51,546 nt of DNA from Pseudomonadota bacterium (GTDB lineage Bacteria > Pseudomonadota > Gammaproteobacteria > Pseudomonadales > Moraxellaceae): NCBI GenBank assembly GCA_021851865.1, contig JAJZBU010000019.1, positions 1 through 51,546 on the forward strand. Reading direction: 5' to 3'. Numbering within the stretch: position 1 is the first letter of the stretch; each line of letters starts with the position of its first letter. Below the pieces are notes generated by a model that was not told the DNA's origin, made no database searches, and saw only the letters and a list, made by a program, of their open reading frames with translations. A program made the position numbers and the translations under genes. Below, in pieces: positions 8,446 to 19,442 of this stretch.

Positions 8446-10332
8446 ATGTTTGACGCCATTCCCCGCGAGCGCCCCGAGACTCCGCTGCTCGACGAAATCA
8501 ACGACCCCGTCCTCCTGCGCAAGCTCCCACTCGACGCCCTGCCCGAGCTGGCAGAAGAGCTGCGTGCTTTTTTGCTCTGGTCGGTGGGTCAGACCGGCGG
8601 GCACTTCGGCGCTGGCCTCGGCGTCGTCGAACTGAGCATCGCCCTGCACTACTGCTACGACACGCCGCAGGACCGCCTGGTCTGGGACGTCGGCCATCAG
8701 AGCTATCCGCACAAGATCCTCACCGGCCGCCGCGAAGCGCTGACGACGATACGCCAGCGTCATGGCCTCGCCGCCTTTCCCAGTCGCCAGGAGTCGGTCT
8801 ACGACACCTTCGGCGTCGGCCACTCGTCGACCTCGATCTCAGCCGCCTTGGGCATGGCCCTGGCCGCTCGCCGTCAGGGCCGCAAGCGGCACGTCTGCGC
8901 CATCATCGGCGATGGCGCCATGACCGCCGGCCTCGCCTTCGAGGGCCTGAGCCACGCCGCCCACGCCGGCGCCGACATGCTCGTCATTCTCAATGACAAC
9001 GACATGTCGATCTCGCGCAATGTCGGCGGCTTCTCCAATTATCTGGCGCGCATCTGGGCCAGCCGCAGCTACATCGCCCTGCGTGAGGGTGGCAAGCGCG
9101 TCCTCTCGACCATGCCCAGCACCCTCGACTTCGCGCGCCGCACCGAAGAGAGCGTCAAGCATCTGTTGCAGGCGCCCGGTGCCCTGTTCGAGAGCATAGG
9201 CTTCAACTACGTTGGCCCCATCGATGGGCACAACCTCGCCGAACTGGTGGAGACCATCGGCAATCTGCGCAGCGCCCCTGGCCCGCAGCTGCTGCACATC
9301 TACACCACCAAGGGCAAAGGCTTCGCTCCCGCCGAGGCCGACCCCATCGGCTACCACGCCATCACCAAGATGGATGCACCGCGCCCGCAAACGCCGCCGA
9401 TACGGCGCGGCGAGAAGTTCTCCACGGTCTTCGGCGACTGGCTGTGCGCCATGGCGCGCGCCGATAGCCGCCTGGTGGCGATCACGCCGGCGATGTGCGA
9501 AGGCTCCGGCATGCAGGACTTCGCACGCGAGTTCCCGGAGCGCTATCACGACGTCGCCATCGCCGAACAGCACGCCTTGACCCTGGCTGCCGGCCTCGCC
9601 TGCGAGGGCGAAAAACCGGTGGTCGCCATCTATTCCACTTTTTTGCAGCGCGGCTATGACCAGCTCATCCACGACATCGCCCTGCAAAATCTCGATGTCA
9701 CCTTCGGCATCGACCGCGCCGGCTTGGTCGGAGAAGACGGCCCGACCCACTCCGGTGTCTTCGACATCGCCTTCCTGCGCACCGTTCCCAACATCCTCAT
9801 CATGACCCCCTCCGATGAGGCCGAGTGCCGCGCCATGCTGTCGACCGCCTTCGCCGCACGCGGTCCCGCCGCCGTGCGCTATCCGCGCGGTTGCGGCTGC
9901 GGCGCCGACATCCCCGACCACCTCGCTACCCTACCCCTGGGACGGGCGCGCGTCGAACGGCGTGGCCAGGACATCGCCATCCTCGTCTTCGGCCCACTCC
10001 TGCACAGCGTCCGCGACATCGCCGAGCGCTTACAGGCCAGCCTCGTCGACATGCGCTTCGTGCGGCCCCTCGACGTCGAGCTGGTCTTGGCGATGGCCGA
10101 TCAGCACCGCCTGCTGGTGAGTGTGGAAGAACATCAGATCGCCGGTGGCGCCGGCAGCGCCATCGCCGAGTGCCTGCATCAGGAAGGGCGCACGACGCCG
10201 CTGCTCATGCTCGGCATTCCCGATCGCTTCATCGAGCACGGTACGCCGACGCAGATGCTGGCTGACGCCGGCCTCGACGCCGCCAGCATCGAAGCCCGCA
10301 TCAAGGAACGCTTTCAGTCGCTGTTGTCCTGA
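8446..10332 (+). CDS. dxs: 1-deoxy-D-xylulose-5-phosphate synthase
   Basis: The 628-residue product is close to E. coli Dxs (620). It shows the thiamine-diphosphate motif [15 protein letters not shown]...NDNDMSIS, the early [17 protein letters not shown] signature, and the pyrimidine-domain glutamate region [17 protein letters not shown]. It condenses pyruvate and glyceraldehyde-3-phosphate, the first step of the MEP pathway, upstream of IspA encoded just before it. Its 3' end overlaps the convergent ribA by 19 nt. Confidence 0.98.
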   Translation: MFDAIPRERPETPLLDEINDPVLLRKLPLDALPELAEELRAFLLWSVGQTGGHFGAGLGVVELSIALHYCYDTPQDRLVWDVGHQSYPHKILTGRREALTTIRQRHGLAAFPSRQESVYDTFGVGHSSTSISAALGMALAARRQGRKRHVCAIIGDGAMTAGLAFEGLSHAAHAGADMLVILNDNDMSISRNVGGFSNYLARIWASRSYIALREGGKRVLSTMPSTLDFARRTEESVKHLLQAPGALFESIGFNYVGPIDGHNLAELVETIGNLRSAPGPQLLHIYTTKGKGFAPAEADPIGYHAITKMDAPRPQTPPIRRGEKFSTVFGDWLCAMARADSRLVAITPAMCEGSGMQDFAREFPERYHDVAIAEQHALTLAAGLACEGEKPVVAIYSTFLQRGYDQLIHDIALQNLDVTFGIDRAGLVGEDGPTHSGVFDIAFLRTVPNILIMTPSDEAECRAMLSTAFAARGPAAVRYPRGCGCGADIPDHLATLPLGRARVERRGQDIAILVFGPLLHSVRDIAERLQASLVDMRFVRPLDVELVLAMADQHRLLVSVEEHQIAGGAGSAIAECLHQEGRTTPLLMLGIPDRFIEHGTPTQMLADAGLDAASIEARIKERFQSLLS

Positions 10333-10928
10333 TCGCTCATGCCTTCGAGCATGTGTCCCATCTTGTCGTGTTTGGTGCGCAGATACGCGCGGTTGTGCGG
10401 ATTCTCGCCGGTCTGCAGCGGCACCCGTTCGAGCACGATCAGACCGTGTGCGCGCAAGGCGTCGACCTTGCGCGGATTGTTGGTCATCAAGCGCACCCGC
10501 GCCACCTGCAAGGTGCGCAACATTTTCTCGCACATCGAATACTCGCGCAGATCGGGCGCAAAACCGAGCTGTTCGTTGGCCTCGACGGTGTCGGCGCCAC
10601 GGTCCTGCAGAGCGTAGGCGCGGATCTTGTTGACCAGGCCGATGCCACGGCCTTCCTGGCGCAGGTAGAGAATGACACCGCGTCCAGCCTCGGCGATCTT
10701 GCGCATGGCCAGGTCGAGCTGCGGACCGCAGTCACAGCGCTGACTGCCGAAAGCGTCGCCGGTCAGGCACTCTGAATGCACGCGCAGCAGGACGGGCTCA
10801 CCATCGGCGACCTCACCCATCACCAGGGCGATGTGCTCCTTGTGCGTATGCAGATCTTCAAAAGCGTGGATTTCGAAGGCGCCATAACGAGTAGGCAGAT
10901 GGCTATGGGCGATGAACTTGACGGGCAT
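10314..10928 (-). CDS. ribA: GTP cyclohydrolase II
   Basis: The 204-residue product matches stand-alone RibA (196 in E. coli). The zinc site is complete: [19 protein letters not shown] carries the three cysteines. The catalytic/GTP region is [21 protein letters not shown], and [10 protein letters not shown] lies near the C-terminus. It opens GTP for riboflavin synthesis. This matters because the GCH2-like half of the nearby RibBA looks degenerate. A good ribosome-binding site (AGGAGTG) precedes the ATG. It is the last gene of the minus-strand rib/nusB/thiL/pgpA block. Confidence 0.96.
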   Translation of the reverse strand: MPVKFIAHSHLPTRYGAFEIHAFEDLHTHKEHIALVMGEVADGEPVLLRVHSECLTGDAFGSQRCDCGPQLDLAMRKIAEAGRGVILYLRQEGRGIGLVNKIRAYALQDRGADTVEANEQLGFAPDLREYSMCEKMLRTLQVARVRLMTNNPRKVDALRAHGLIVLERVPLQTGENPHNRAYLRTKHDKMGHMLEGMSDQDNSD

Positions 10929-11011
10929 GGTTCACTCCTGCCGAAAAAGAGGCTCGAGTTTAACACGCGCCAGCGACTTTGCCCGGCCTATCGCGGCAAC
11001 GCACTGTTGCC

Positions 11012-11557
11012 TCAGACGCCGTAGACGACCTGCGCCAACCCTAGCAGGAGCGCCGCCATGACGGCGGCCAGCAGATCATCGAACATGATGCCGAAGCCGC
11101 CATGGACGTGCCGATCGACCCAGCGGATAGGCCAGGGTTTGACGATGTCGAAGACACGAAAGAGGAGAAAGCCGAGCAGCATGAACCACAGCAAAGCATG
11201 ACCACCGACGCGATGAAGGATGAGGGGCGACAGGGTCAGCCACTGACCGAGAAACTCGTCGATGACGATGCCGCTGTGGTCGTGCACACCAAGATCACGG
11301 CTGGTGCGTTCGCAAATCCACGTCGCCAGGAGAAAGAGGCCAGCCATGGCCACGAAAAAAGCCGTCGGCGGCAGCGCTCGCCAGAGCAAAAAAAACGGTA
11401 GGGCGAGGAGCGAGCCGGTGGTGCCCGGGGCATAGGGCGACAGACCGCTGCCAAAACCGAAGGCGAGCCAGTGCAGAGGATGTCGCGTCTGAAAGCCCGC
11501 CGGCAGCTTGATTCTCAAAAGTGCTGGTATCCTGTCTGGGGTAAATCGACCTCGCAT
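11012..11557 (-). CDS. pgpA: Phosphatidylglycerophosphatase A
   Basis: The 181-residue membrane protein carries PgpA hallmarks: FGSGLSPYAPGTTGSL near residue 35, IVIDEFLGQWL near 98, and FRVFDIVKPWPIRWVD near 135, with four hydrophobic segments. It removes phosphate from PGP to make phosphatidylglycerol. The ATG at 11557 lies inside the end of thiL. A TTG at 11518 overlapping the thiL stop (TTGA) is an alternative start and would give a 168-residue protein; neither has a clearly better ribosome-binding site. The thiL-pgpA order is conserved. Confidence 0.93.
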   Translation of the reverse strand: MRGRFTPDRIPALLRIKLPAGFQTRHPLHWLAFGFGSGLSPYAPGTTGSLLALPFFLLWRALPPTAFFVAMAGLFLLATWICERTSRDLGVHDHSGIVIDEFLGQWLTLSPLILHRVGGHALLWFMLLGFLLFRVFDIVKPWPIRWVDRHVHGGFGIMFDDLLAAVMAALLLGLAQVVYGV

Positions 11558-12429
11558 CCACCCTGCCAGAAACGCAGACCGGCGCGTGCTTCGATACGAC
11601 CGATGCGCTGCAGCGCCACATCGGTCGCCGGCAAGGGCTGGTCAGGCGGCCAGGTGAAGCAGAGCTCGTAGTCGTCCCCGCCTTGCAAGATGGCGGCGAG
11701 GTCGCGCTGACCGCTCTGCCGCCAGGGCAGGGCATCGATGTCGACGCTGGCGCCGACGCCAGAAGCGCTGAGCAGATGACCGAGATCTTGCGCCAGTCCA
11801 TCGGAGATGTCGATGGCGGCGTGCGCCCGGCCGCGCAGGGCGAGACCCAGTTGCAGACGCGGCTGCGGGCGATCGAGACAGGAGCGCAGGGCCCCGCCAT
11901 CCCCCCCGGCGAGCACGTCGGCCAGGGCTAGGGTGGCTTCACCGGGATAGCCGCTGACGTAGATGTCATCGCCGACGCGCGCCGCCGAACGACACAAGGC
12001 CTGACCGACCGGCACGCTGCCCAAGGCGGTGATGGTGATGCTCAATGGGCCGCGCGTGGTGTCGCCGCCGACCAGCTGCACGGCATGCAAATCCGCCAGG
12101 GCGCGCAGGCCGCTGGCGAAGTCGCGCAGCCAGGCGTCCTCGGCCGCAGGCAGGGTGAGAGCGAGCAGAAACCAGCGCGCCTGCGCTGCCATCGCCGCCA
12201 GATCGGAGAGATTGACCGCCAAAGCCTTCCAGGCGATGTCGAAGGCGGCGGTGTTGATTGGAAAATGACGACCGGCCACCAGGGTGTCGCAACAGGCGAC
12301 CAGAAGTTCTCCCGGCGGCGGCCGCAGTAGGGCCGCGTCATCGCCGACGCCGAGGCAGACATCGGCGCTCGCCGAGGCGAAGCTGAAGTAGCGCCGGATC
12401 AGCTCGAATTCAGCGAGCGGCGCGCTCAT
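11515..12429 (-). CDS. thiL: Thiamine-monophosphate kinase
   Basis: The 304-residue product fits ThiL (325 in E. coli). It has GVGDDAALL near residue 27, LVGGDTTRGP near 118, AIDISDGLAQDLGHL near 209 and GGDDYELCFT near 250, the Mg-ATP and TMP binding motifs of the AIR-synthase-like fold. It makes thiamine diphosphate, the cofactor of Dxs encoded in the same window. The start chosen (MSAPLAEFELIRRYF) gives the family N-terminus and overlaps the end of nusB by 20 nt. Confidence 0.95.
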   Translation of the reverse strand: MSAPLAEFELIRRYFSFASASADVCLGVGDDAALLRPPPGELLVACCDTLVAGRHFPINTAAFDIAWKALAVNLSDLAAMAAQARWFLLALTLPAAEDAWLRDFASGLRALADLHAVQLVGGDTTRGPLSITITALGSVPVGQALCRSAARVGDDIYVSGYPGEATLALADVLAGGDGGALRSCLDRPQPRLQLGLALRGRAHAAIDISDGLAQDLGHLLSASGVGASVDIDALPWRQSGQRDLAAILQGGDDYELCFTWPPDQPLPATDVALQRIGRIEARAGLRFWQGGCEVDLPQTGYQHF

Positions 12430-12856
12430 CGGCCCTGACCTGGCGCGCCCAGGCATCGAGCACGCCATTGACGTAACGATGCGACTCGCTGGCGCCGAAG
12501 TCCTTGGCCAGCTCCACCGCCTCATTGATGATCACCTGATAGGGGATGTCGCGGCGGTGGTTCAACTCATAGGCGGCGAGAGCGAGGATGACGTGCTCGA
12601 TCGGCGTCAGCTCGCTGATCTTGCGATCGATGAAGGACTGCAGCTGGCGATCAATCTCGGCTTGTTCGCGCACGACACCCTGCAGCAGTTCGCCGAGATA
12701 GAGCACGTCGGTCTTGCGCAGATCATTCTCGGCATGACAGCGCGCCTCAATCTCGTGCACGGGATTACCGCTCAGCCGCCACTCGTACAACCCCTGCAGG
12801 GCAAATCGACGCGCCTTACGCCGCGCCGAAGGTTTGAAGTCACGCTCGGCCATCAT
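12410..12856 (-). CDS. nusB: Transcription antitermination factor NusB
   Basis: The 148-residue product matches NusB (139 in E. coli). It has the N-terminal ARRKA..FALQGLYEWRLS segment and the late YQVIINEAVELAKDFGASESHRYVNGVLD signature. NusB with NusE binds boxA in rRNA transcripts. It follows ribH with 1 nt between the ribH stop and its start codon, the usual ribH-nusB arrangement. Confidence 0.96.
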   Translation of the reverse strand: MMAERDFKPSARRKARRFALQGLYEWRLSGNPVHEIEARCHAENDLRKTDVLYLGELLQGVVREQAEIDRQLQSFIDRKISELTPIEHVILALAAYELNHRRDIPYQVIINEAVELAKDFGASESHRYVNGVLDAWARQVRADERAAR

Positions 12857-12857
12857 C

Positions 12858-13334
12858 TCAACCTATCTGGCGCAGCAAGTCGACCATTTCCAGGGCGGTG
12901 AGAGCAGCTTCGCTGCCCTTGTTGCCAGCCTTGGTGCCGGAGCGCTCGATCGCCTGCTCGATGCTGTCGGTAGTGAGGACGCCGAAGACCACCGGAATAC
13001 CCGACTCGAGCTGGGCGACGCCGAGGCCCTTGGCGCACTCACCGGCGACATAGTCGAAATGCGGCGTGCCGCCACGGATGACGGCACCGAGAGCGATGAC
13101 CGCGTCATAGGACGGGCTGGCGATGAGCTTTTTTACCACCAACGGCAGCTCCCAGGCCCCCGGGCAGCGCACGATGGTCACCGCGGCATCGGGCACACCG
13201 TGCCGCTTCAGGGTATCGAGGGCACCGGCGAGCAGAGACTCGACGACGAAGCTGTTGAACCGGCCGACGACGATGGCGAAACGGCCATCCTGCGCCGCCG
13301 TATAGTGTCCTTGGATGATCTGGATGTCCTGCAT
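12858..13334 (-). CDS. ribH: 6,7-dimethyl-8-ribityllumazine synthase
   Basis: The 158-residue product matches RibH (156 in E. coli). It has [40 protein letters not shown] and [23 protein letters not shown], which together form the active site and the phosphate-binding loop. It joins the ribBA and ribD products into lumazine. The ATG at 13334 follows a GAGGAA ribosome-binding site; further upstream in this frame is ribBA shadow. Confidence 0.97.
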   Translation of the reverse strand: MQDIQIIQGHYTAAQDGRFAIVVGRFNSFVVESLLAGALDTLKRHGVPDAAVTIVRCPGAWELPLVVKKLIASPSYDAVIALGAVIRGGTPHFDYVAGECAKGLGVAQLESGIPVVFGVLTTDSIEQAIERSGTKAGNKGSEAALTALEMVDLLRQIG

Positions 13335-13344
13335 GCTGGATTCC

Positions 13345-14457
13345 TCAGTGGGGGGATGAATGGGCGACATATTCGACGATTTCCAGGCCATAGCCTGACA
13401 AGGCATTGAAGCGCATCGGCGAACTGAGCAGGCGCATGCGCCGTATGCCGAGGGCGCGCAGGATCTGCGAACCGGTGCCGATGGTGCGGTAGGCGCCCGA
13501 GACCGCCGTCGCGCGCGGCGTCTCCTGCTGCAGATGCTGCAACTGCTCGAAGAGCTCCTGCGAACTGAGATCATGGCCGAGCATGACGAGGGCGCCAGCG
13601 GGCGCCGCGGCGATGGTCTGCATGGCACGATGCAGATCCCAGCCGGGCTGACCCGGCGACTGCACGTGCAGCAAGTCGCGCAGAGGGTTGACCACGTGCA
13701 CGCGCACCGTCGGCACGTCAACGGCGTTGAGATCGCCGTGGACCAGAGCGAGATGCTGCTGGCCGCTGGCGACATCGGCGAAGCGCAGCGCCCGAAAACT
13801 GCCGTAGGCAGTCTCGAGCTGGCTCTCGGCGAGGAGGCGCACCGTCTGCTCATGCACCATGCGATAGTGGATGAGGTCGGCGATGGTGCCGATACGCAGG
13901 TCGTGCTCCTCGGCGAAGCGCTCGAGGTCAGGGCGGCGCGCCATGCTGCCGTCTTCGTTCATGATCTCGACGATGACCGCCGCCGGCTCGAGTCCGGCCA
14001 TGCCGACGAGATCACAGCCGGCCTCGGTATGACCGGCGCGCACCAGAACGCCGCCGTCCTGGGCCATGAGCGGAAAGATGTGCCCGGGCATGACGATGTC
14101 CTTGGCGCTGGCGTGACGCGCCGTCGCCACGCGCACCGTGTGCGCGCGGTCGGCGGCCGAAATGCCGGTGCTGACACCGCTCGCCGCTTCGATCGACATG
14201 GTGAAGTTGGTGCCATGGCTGGAACCGTTGTGGCGCACCATGAGCGGCAATTCGAGTTGCTGACAGCGCTGCCGGGTGAGGGTCAGGCAGATCAGGCCAC
14301 GCGCGTGCCGCGCCATGAAGTTGATGTCCTCGGGGCGCACCTTTTCGGCCGCCATGATGAGGTCGCCTTCATTCTCGCGATCCTCGTCATCCATGAGCAC
14401 GATCATCCGTCCCTGACGCAGATCCTCGATCAAGGCTTCTACGGAGCTTAGCGCCAT
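13345..14457 (-). CDS. ribBA: 3,4-dihydroxy-2-butanone-4-phosphate synthase with degenerate GTP cyclohydrolase II-like C-terminal domain
   Basis: The 370-residue product has two parts. Residues 1-205 are an intact Rib[18 protein letters not shown] carries the acidic Mg/substrate site, and [12 protein letters not shown] the late signature. Residues about 210-370 resemble GTP cyclohydrolase II in length and end ([13 protein letters not shown]), but the Cys-x10-Cys-x-Cys zinc site is absent. At the equivalent place the sequence reads [19 protein letters not shown]. The C-terminal half is therefore unlikely to open GTP, and stand-alone RibA at 10314-10928 probably does so. This hybrid form is common in Pseudomonas-like gammaproteobacteria. 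Confidence 0.93.
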   Translation of the reverse strand: MALSSVEALIEDLRQGRMIVLMDDEDRENEGDLIMAAEKVRPEDINFMARHARGLICLTLTRQRCQQLELPLMVRHNGSSHGTNFTMSIEAASGVSTGISAADRAHTVRVATARHASAKDIVMPGHIFPLMAQDGGVLVRAGHTEAGCDLVGMAGLEPAAVIVEIMNEDGSMARRPDLERFAEEHDLRIGTIADLIHYRMVHEQTVRLLAESQLETAYGSFRALRFADVASGQQHLALVHGDLNAVDVPTVRVHVVNPLRDLLHVQSPGQPGWDLHRAMQTIAAAPAGALVMLGHDLSSQELFEQLQHLQQETPRATAVSGAYRTIGTGSQILRALGIRRMRLLSSPMRFNALSGYGLEIVEYVAHSSPH

Positions 14458-14461
14458 CTTC

Positions 14462-15121
14462 TCAGGTCCTCTTCATATAGCCATGTTGTGCCAGGAATTC
14501 CGGGGTGATGCGGGTATCAGCAGCCGGAGTCGCGGCTTGCAGGAGACGCTCGAGATAACGTGCCAGGACGTCGACCTCGATGTTCACCGCCGTCCCAGGC
14601 CGCCAGTCGTTCAGTGTCGTCATCGCCAGCGTATGCGGCACGATGGTGAGCAAAAAGCCGTCCGCGTAGAGACCATTGACGGTCAGGCTGATGCCGTCGA
14701 CGGTGACCGAGCCTTTTTCGGCGATGTAGCGCAGCAGTTCGTCGGCGACGCGCACGCGGTAATTGACGGCACGACCGAGGGGGCTGCATTCGACGATCTC
14801 GCCGATGCCGTCGACGTGACCGCTGACGATGTGACCACCGAAACGCGTCGTCGCCAACATGGCTTTTTCGAGATTGAGGCGCTGCCCGAGACGCAGACGC
14901 CCGAGGGTGGAACGCTCGACGCTCTCCAGCGACACATCCGCCGTGTAGGACTGTTCGCCGCGAGCGACGACGGTGAGACAGACGCCCTGCGTGGCGATGG
15001 AGTCGCCGAGCTGCACGTCACTCATGTCGAGATCAGGACAAGCGACGCTCAGGCGCAGGTCACCACCGCGTCTTTCGAGCTGCGTCACCCGCCCCACTGC
15101 CGCAACGATACCGGTGAACAT
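14462..15121 (-). CDS. ribE: Riboflavin synthase alpha chain
   Basis: The 219-residue product has two lumazine-binding repeats. The first starts [10 protein letters not shown] and the second at about residue 97 (GGHIVSGHVDGIGEI). It also carries the family motifs SIATQGVCLTV and KGSVTVDGISLTVN. It dismutates two lumazines to riboflavin. Its ATG overlaps the ribD stop as TGATG, so the two are translationally coupled. It is called ribC in some genomes. Confidence 0.96.
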   Translation of the reverse strand: MFTGIVAAVGRVTQLERRGGDLRLSVACPDLDMSDVQLGDSIATQGVCLTVVARGEQSYTADVSLESVERSTLGRLRLGQRLNLEKAMLATTRFGGHIVSGHVDGIGEIVECSPLGRAVNYRVRVADELLRYIAEKGSVTVDGISLTVNGLYADGFLLTIVPHTLAMTTLNDWRPGTAVNIEVDVLARYLERLLQAATPAADTRITPEFLAQHGYMKRT

Positions 15122-16215
15122 CAGGCTGCCCTCCGCAGGATCGAACGCAGGTCGTCGCCGACCTGACGCTGATCGATGATCTGCCAGCGCAGCTGCTCAC
15201 TCATCGTCGCGACGGCGAGATCAAAAAGCGGCAGCGCCTGTGAACCGAGTAAGGTCGGCGCCTGATAGAGCACGAGCTCATCGACGACGCCGGCGGCGAT
15301 GAAGCTGCCCGCCAGGCGCGGCCCGGCTTCGATCAAAATTTCATGCAGACCGCGTTGCGCCAGAAGCTCGAGCACCCGGCGCGGCTGCGGTCGTGCGTCC
15401 CCCGCCAGAATCGACACCCGCGCCTGCTGCAAAGCCTGCGCCGCAGCGTTGAGCGGCCCGCCGACGATGCAGCAGCTGTCGGCCCCACCCTGCTGCAGGA
15501 GACGAGCGGTGAGCGGCGTGCGGTAGTCGCTGTCGAGGACGATGCGCTGCAGCACGCGCCCTTGCGGAAAATCCCCCTCCGGCCACAGCTCCGGACGCAG
15601 ATCGAGGCGCGGATCATCGCGGCACACGGTGCCGATGCCGGTGAGCACGGCCTGCGAACGCGCCCGCCAGCGCTGTACGTCCTGGCGCGCCGGCAGACCG
15701 GTGATCCACTGCGAGCTGCCATCGGCGAGAGCGGTGCGACCATCGAGACTGGCCGCCATCTTCACCCTGACCCAAGGCAGGCCACCGCGCATACAGCGCA
15801 AAAAACCGGGGTTGAGCGCTTCCGCCTCGCTCTCGAGCAGGCCACAGTGCACGCTGATACCCGCGGCACGCAGACGCTGCAGGCCCTGACCGCGTACGCG
15901 TGGATTGGGGTCTTCCTGCGCCGCCACGACGCGCGCCACGCCGGCGGCGATCAGCGCCTCGGCGCAAGGCGGCGTGCGGCCATGATGAGCGCAGGGTTCG
16001 AGGGTGACGTAGGCGGTGGCCGAGCGCGCCCGCTCACCCGCCTGAGCCAAAGCCACGACTTCGGCGTGCGGACCACCGGCGTACTGATGATAGCCTTCGC
16101 CGACCACCTCACCGTCACGCACCAGGACACAGCCGACGCGCGGATTGGGATGGGTGGTGTAGAGGCCGCGTCGCGCCAGTTCGAGCGCACGCGCCATCAG
16201 GCGGCGATCATTCAT
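15121..16215 (-). CDS. ribD: Bifunctional riboflavin deaminase/reductase
   Basis: The 364-residue product fits RibD (367 in E. coli). The N-terminal deaminase (1-145) has HAEVVAL and [11 protein letters not shown], giving the zinc ligands and catalytic Glu. The C-terminal reductase (about 147-364) starts [16 protein letters not shown] and includes [14 protein letters not shown]. The start [14 protein letters not shown] overlaps the nrdR end by 8 nt; a longer reading upstream lies in nrdR. nrdR-ribD adjacency is conserved. Confidence 0.96.
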   Translation of the reverse strand: MNDRRLMARALELARRGLYTTHPNPRVGCVLVRDGEVVGEGYHQYAGGPHAEVVALAQAGERARSATAYVTLEPCAHHGRTPPCAEALIAAGVARVVAAQEDPNPRVRGQGLQRLRAAGISVHCGLLESEAEALNPGFLRCMRGGLPWVRVKMAASLDGRTALADGSSQWITGLPARQDVQRWRARSQAVLTGIGTVCRDDPRLDLRPELWPEGDFPQGRVLQRIVLDSDYRTPLTARLLQQGGADSCCIVGGPLNAAAQALQQARVSILAGDARPQPRRVLELLAQRGLHEILIEAGPRLAGSFIAAGVVDELVLYQAPTLLGSQALPLFDLAVATMSEQLRWQIIDQRQVGDDLRSILRRAA

Positions 16216-16672
16216 GCGCACCGCCGTCATCGAGGCGGTCGATGGCATCACGAAACTCGGCGATGTCCTGGAAATTGCGATAGACCGAGGCGAAACGCAC
16301 ATAGGCGACCTGATCGAGGCGACGCAGTTCCTCCATCATCAGCTCACCGATGAGGCGCGAGCGCACTTCGCGCTCGCCGGTGGCGCGCAGACGCGACATG
16401 ACGTGACTGAGCGCGCCCTCGATCTGCTCGAGCGCCACCGGGCGCTTCTGCAGCGCGTGCATCATGCCGCGCCGTAGCTTATGCTCATCGAAGGGCTGGC
16501 GCGAGCCATCGGTCTTGATCACGCGCGGAATGACTAGTTCGGCCGTCTCGAAGGTGGTGAAGCGCTCACCACACTGCGCGCACTCACGCCGCCGGCGAAT
16601 CTGGTTACCGTCAGCGGCGAGACGCGAATCGATGACCTTGGTGTCCTCAGCGGCGCAAAAGGGACAATGCAT
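16208..16672 (-). CDS. nrdR: Transcriptional repressor NrdR
   Basis: The 154-residue product matches NrdR. The N-terminal zinc ribbon is MHCPFC...[12 protein letters not shown], and the ATP-cone domain spans about 48-140. It represses ribonucleotide reductase operons by binding NrdR boxes when dATP/ATP occupy the cone. A GGAGG ribosome-binding site lies 6 nt before the ATG. It is placed between glyA and ribD. Confidence 0.97.
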   Translation of the reverse strand: MHCPFCAAEDTKVIDSRLAADGNQIRRRRECAQCGERFTTFETAELVIPRVIKTDGSRQPFDEHKLRRGMMHALQKRPVALEQIEGALSHVMSRLRATGEREVRSRLIGELMMEELRRLDQVAYVRFASVYRNFQDIAEFRDAIDRLDDGGAHE

Positions 16673-16702
16673 CGGCGGCCTCCACAGCCCCAGGGCGATG
16701 AC

Positions 16703-17959
16703 TCAGGCGGCGTAGACCGGGAAACGCGCGCACAAGGCCTTGACCTGCGCCGCCACCCGCTCCTGTCGCCCGACATCGTTCAGATCGCCGAGAATATCGC
16801 ACATCCAGCCGGCGAGTTCGATCACCTCGCCCTCGCGCATGCCGCGCGTGGTCACCGCCGGCGTACCGATGCGGATGCCGGACGTGACGAAAGGCGACAG
16901 CGGATCGTTGGGCACGGCATTCTTGTTGACGGTGATGCCGGCGCGGCCAAGGGCGGCGTCAGCGTCCTTGCCGGTCAGCCCCTGGCGCACCAGGGAAAGG
17001 AGGAAAAGATGGTTGTCGGTGCCGCCCGAGACCACTTCGAAGCCACGCTGCACGAAGACTTCCGCCATGGCCTGGGCATTCCGCACCACTTGCCGCTGAT
17101 AGGCGACGAATTCTGGCTGCATGGCTTCTTTGAAGCACACCGCCTTGGCGGCGATGACGTGTTCGAGCGGACCACCCTGGATGCCGGGAAAGACCGCCGA
17201 ATTGAGCTTCTTCTCGATCTCGGGATTGGCCTTGGCCAGGATCAGACCGGAGCGCGGACCGCGCAGGGTCTTGTGCGTCGTCGTCGTGGTGACGTCGGCG
17301 ATGGCCACCGGGCTCGGGTAGACGCCGGCGGCGACAAGACCGGCGACGTGCGCCATGTCAACCAGGAGATAGGCGCCGACACGATCGGCGATGGCACGGA
17401 AACGTGCCCAGTCCATCACCCGCGAATAGGCTGAGAACCCGGCGATGATCAGCCGCGGCCGATGCTCGAGCGCCAGCGCTTCAACCTGATCGTAATCGAC
17501 GAGACCGGTGCTGGTGTCGAGTCCATACTGCACCGCTTTGTAGGTGCGTCCGGAGAAATTCACCGCCGCGCCGTGGGTGAGGTGCCCGCCGTGCGCCAGG
17601 CTCATGCCGAGCACGGTGTCGCCGGCGTTGAGCAGAGCGAGAAAGACCGCGCCGTTGGCCTGGGAGCCGGCGTGCGGCTGGACGTTGGCGTAGTCGGCGC
17701 CGAACAGCTGACGGGCGCGCTCGATGGCGAGGCTCTCGACCTGATCGACGTACTCACAGCCACCATAGTAGCGCTTGCCCGGATAACCTTCGGCGTACTT
17801 GTTGGTGAGCTTGGAGCCCTGCGCCGCCAGGACGCGCGGCGAACAATAGTTTTCGGAGGCGATGAGTTCGATATGCTCCTCCTGGCGGCGTGACTCACCC
17901 GCCATGGCGGTAGCCAGCTCAGGATCGAAACTCTCAATCGTCATACTGGAATCGAACAT
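16703..17959 (-). CDS. glyA: Serine hydroxymethyltransferase
   Basis: The 418-residue product matches GlyA (417 in E. coli). It has [21 protein letters not shown] near the start, the PLP lysine in [15 protein letters not shown], and [19 protein letters not shown] after it. It interconverts serine and glycine with tetrahydrofolate. Two adjacent ATGs occur at 17962 and 17959. The second is preferred because it sits 5 nt after GAGG, while the first sits only 2 nt after it. A -10-like TATCAT (17998-18003, minus strand) lies upstream with no good -35. Confidence 0.97.
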   Translation of the reverse strand: MFDSSMTIESFDPELATAMAGESRRQEEHIELIASENYCSPRVLAAQGSKLTNKYAEGYPGKRYYGGCEYVDQVESLAIERARQLFGADYANVQPHAGSQANGAVFLALLNAGDTVLGMSLAHGGHLTHGAAVNFSGRTYKAVQYGLDTSTGLVDYDQVEALALEHRPRLIIAGFSAYSRVMDWARFRAIADRVGAYLLVDMAHVAGLVAAGVYPSPVAIADVTTTTTHKTLRGPRSGLILAKANPEIEKKLNSAVFPGIQGGPLEHVIAAKAVCFKEAMQPEFVAYQRQVVRNAQAMAEVFVQRGFEVVSGGTDNHLFLLSLVRQGLTGKDADAALGRAGITVNKNAVPNDPLSPFVTSGIRIGTPAVTTRGMREGEVIELAGWMCDILGDLNDVGRQERVAAQVKALCARFPVYAA

Positions 17960-18038
17960 CATCACCTCGACAGATCTCACGGGCAAGAAGACCGCGGATG
18001 ATAGCAAGATCAGCGTCTCTACGCCATGGATCGACGCC

Positions 18039-19298
18039 TCAGCGACGCTTCATCATGTCGAAGAATTCATCATTGGTCTTGGTATCCTTCATCTTGTCGA
18101 TGAGAAACTCGATCGCGGTGATCTCATCCATCGGATGCAGAATCTTGCGCAGGATCCACACCTTCTTGAGTTCGTCTTCACCCATGAGGCGCTCTTCACG
18201 CCGCGTTCCCGACTTCTTGATGTTGATCGACGGAAAGACTCGCTTCTCGGCGATCTTACGATCGAGGTTGATCTCCTGATTGCCGGTGCCTTTGAACTCC
18301 TCGAAGATCACTTCGTCCATCTTCGAACCGGTGTCGATGAGGGCGGTGGCGATGATGGTCAGGGAACCACCTTCCTCGATGTTACGCGCCGCCCCGAAAA
18401 AGCGCTTCGGGCGCTCGAGAGCGTGCGCATCGACGCCGCCGGTGAGGACTTTGCCGGAACTCGGAATGACGGTGTTGTAAGCGCGCGCCAGACGGGTGAT
18501 GGAGTCGAGCAGGATGATCACATCCTTCTTGTGTTCGACCAGGCGCTTGGCCTTTTCGATGACCATCTCAGCCACCTGGACGTGACGCGCCGGTGGCTCG
18601 TCGAAGGTCGAAGCGACGACTTCGCCGCGCACCGTGCGCTGCATCTCGGTGACTTCCTCAGGCCGCTCATCGATGAGCAGGACGATGAGGAAACACTCCG
18701 GGTTGTTACGCGTGATCGAATGCGCGACGTTCTGCAAGAGCATGGTCTTGCCCGCTTTCGGCGGCGCCACCACCAACGAACGCTGTCCCTTGCCGACCGG
18801 TGAAATGAGGTCGATGACACGCGCCGTCAGGTCTTCCGTCGAACCATTACCGAGTTCCATGATCATGCGCTTGTCCGGAAACAGCGGCGTCAGGTTCTCG
18901 AACAGGATCTTGTTCTTGGCATTTTCCGGCGAATCGAAGTTGATCTGATTGACCTTGAGCAGAGCGAAATAGCGTTCGCCCTCTTTCGGCGGCCGTATGG
19001 TGCCGGTCACCGTATCACCGGTACGCAGATTGAAACGCCGAATCTGACTCGGCGACACATAGATGTCGTCCGGACCAGCAAGATAGGAGCCTTCCGAAGA
19101 GCGCAGAAAGCCGAAGCCGTCCGGCAGGATCTCGAGCACACCATCGCCAAAAATCTCTTCGCCATTGCGCGCATGCGTCTTCAAAATGGCAAAGATCACG
19201 TCCTGTTTGCGGTTACGGGCCATGTTCTCGAGGCCCATCTGCTCAGCGATCTGCACGAGAGCGGCGATCGGTTTCTTCTTGAGTTCAGTCAGATTCAT
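18039..19298 (-). CDS. rho: Transcription termination factor Rho
   Basis: The 419-residue product is the same length as E. coli Rho. The N-terminal helical cap begins [15 protein letters not shown]. The RNA-binding OSB fold includes [13 protein letters not shown]. Walker A is APPKAGKT, Walker B is [16 protein letters not shown], and the Q/R-loop region is [11 protein letters not shown]. It is a hexameric RNA-DNA helicase. It lies downstream of trxA with a long leader and a near-consensus promoter of its own. Confidence 0.98.
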   Translation of the reverse strand: MNLTELKKKPIAALVQIAEQMGLENMARNRKQDVIFAILKTHARNGEEIFGDGVLEILPDGFGFLRSSEGSYLAGPDDIYVSPSQIRRFNLRTGDTVTGTIRPPKEGERYFALLKVNQINFDSPENAKNKILFENLTPLFPDKRMIMELGNGSTEDLTARVIDLISPVGKGQRSLVVAPPKAGKTMLLQNVAHSITRNNPECFLIVLLIDERPEEVTEMQRTVRGEVVASTFDEPPARHVQVAEMVIEKAKRLVEHKKDVIILLDSITRLARAYNTVIPSSGKVLTGGVDAHALERPKRFFGAARNIEEGGSLTIIATALIDTGSKMDEVIFEEFKGTGNQEINLDRKIAEKRVFPSINIKKSGTRREERLMGEDELKKVWILRKILHPMDEITAIEFLIDKMKDTKTNDEFFDMMKRR

Positions 19299-19442
19299 AA
19301 GGAAAAGATTTCAGCTGTTGAGTGCGCAGTACCCACCGGGGATGCTGGCTATGGATTTTTTCGTGGAAGATCGGCCAGAAACCATCTCGAGGCAGACGCG
19401 CGGGAAGGTCCAAAACGCCTATGTCGACGCCCTGTGATTTCC

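Noticed and set aside
13534-14451. Plus-strand frame opposite ribBA
   Set aside because: Antisense shadow of a certain gene.
10929-16215. FMN riboswitch (RFN element) for the riboflavin genes
   Set aside because: The rib genes overlap or abut with no leader long enough, and no RFN consensus was seen upstream of ribA, ribBA or nrdR.
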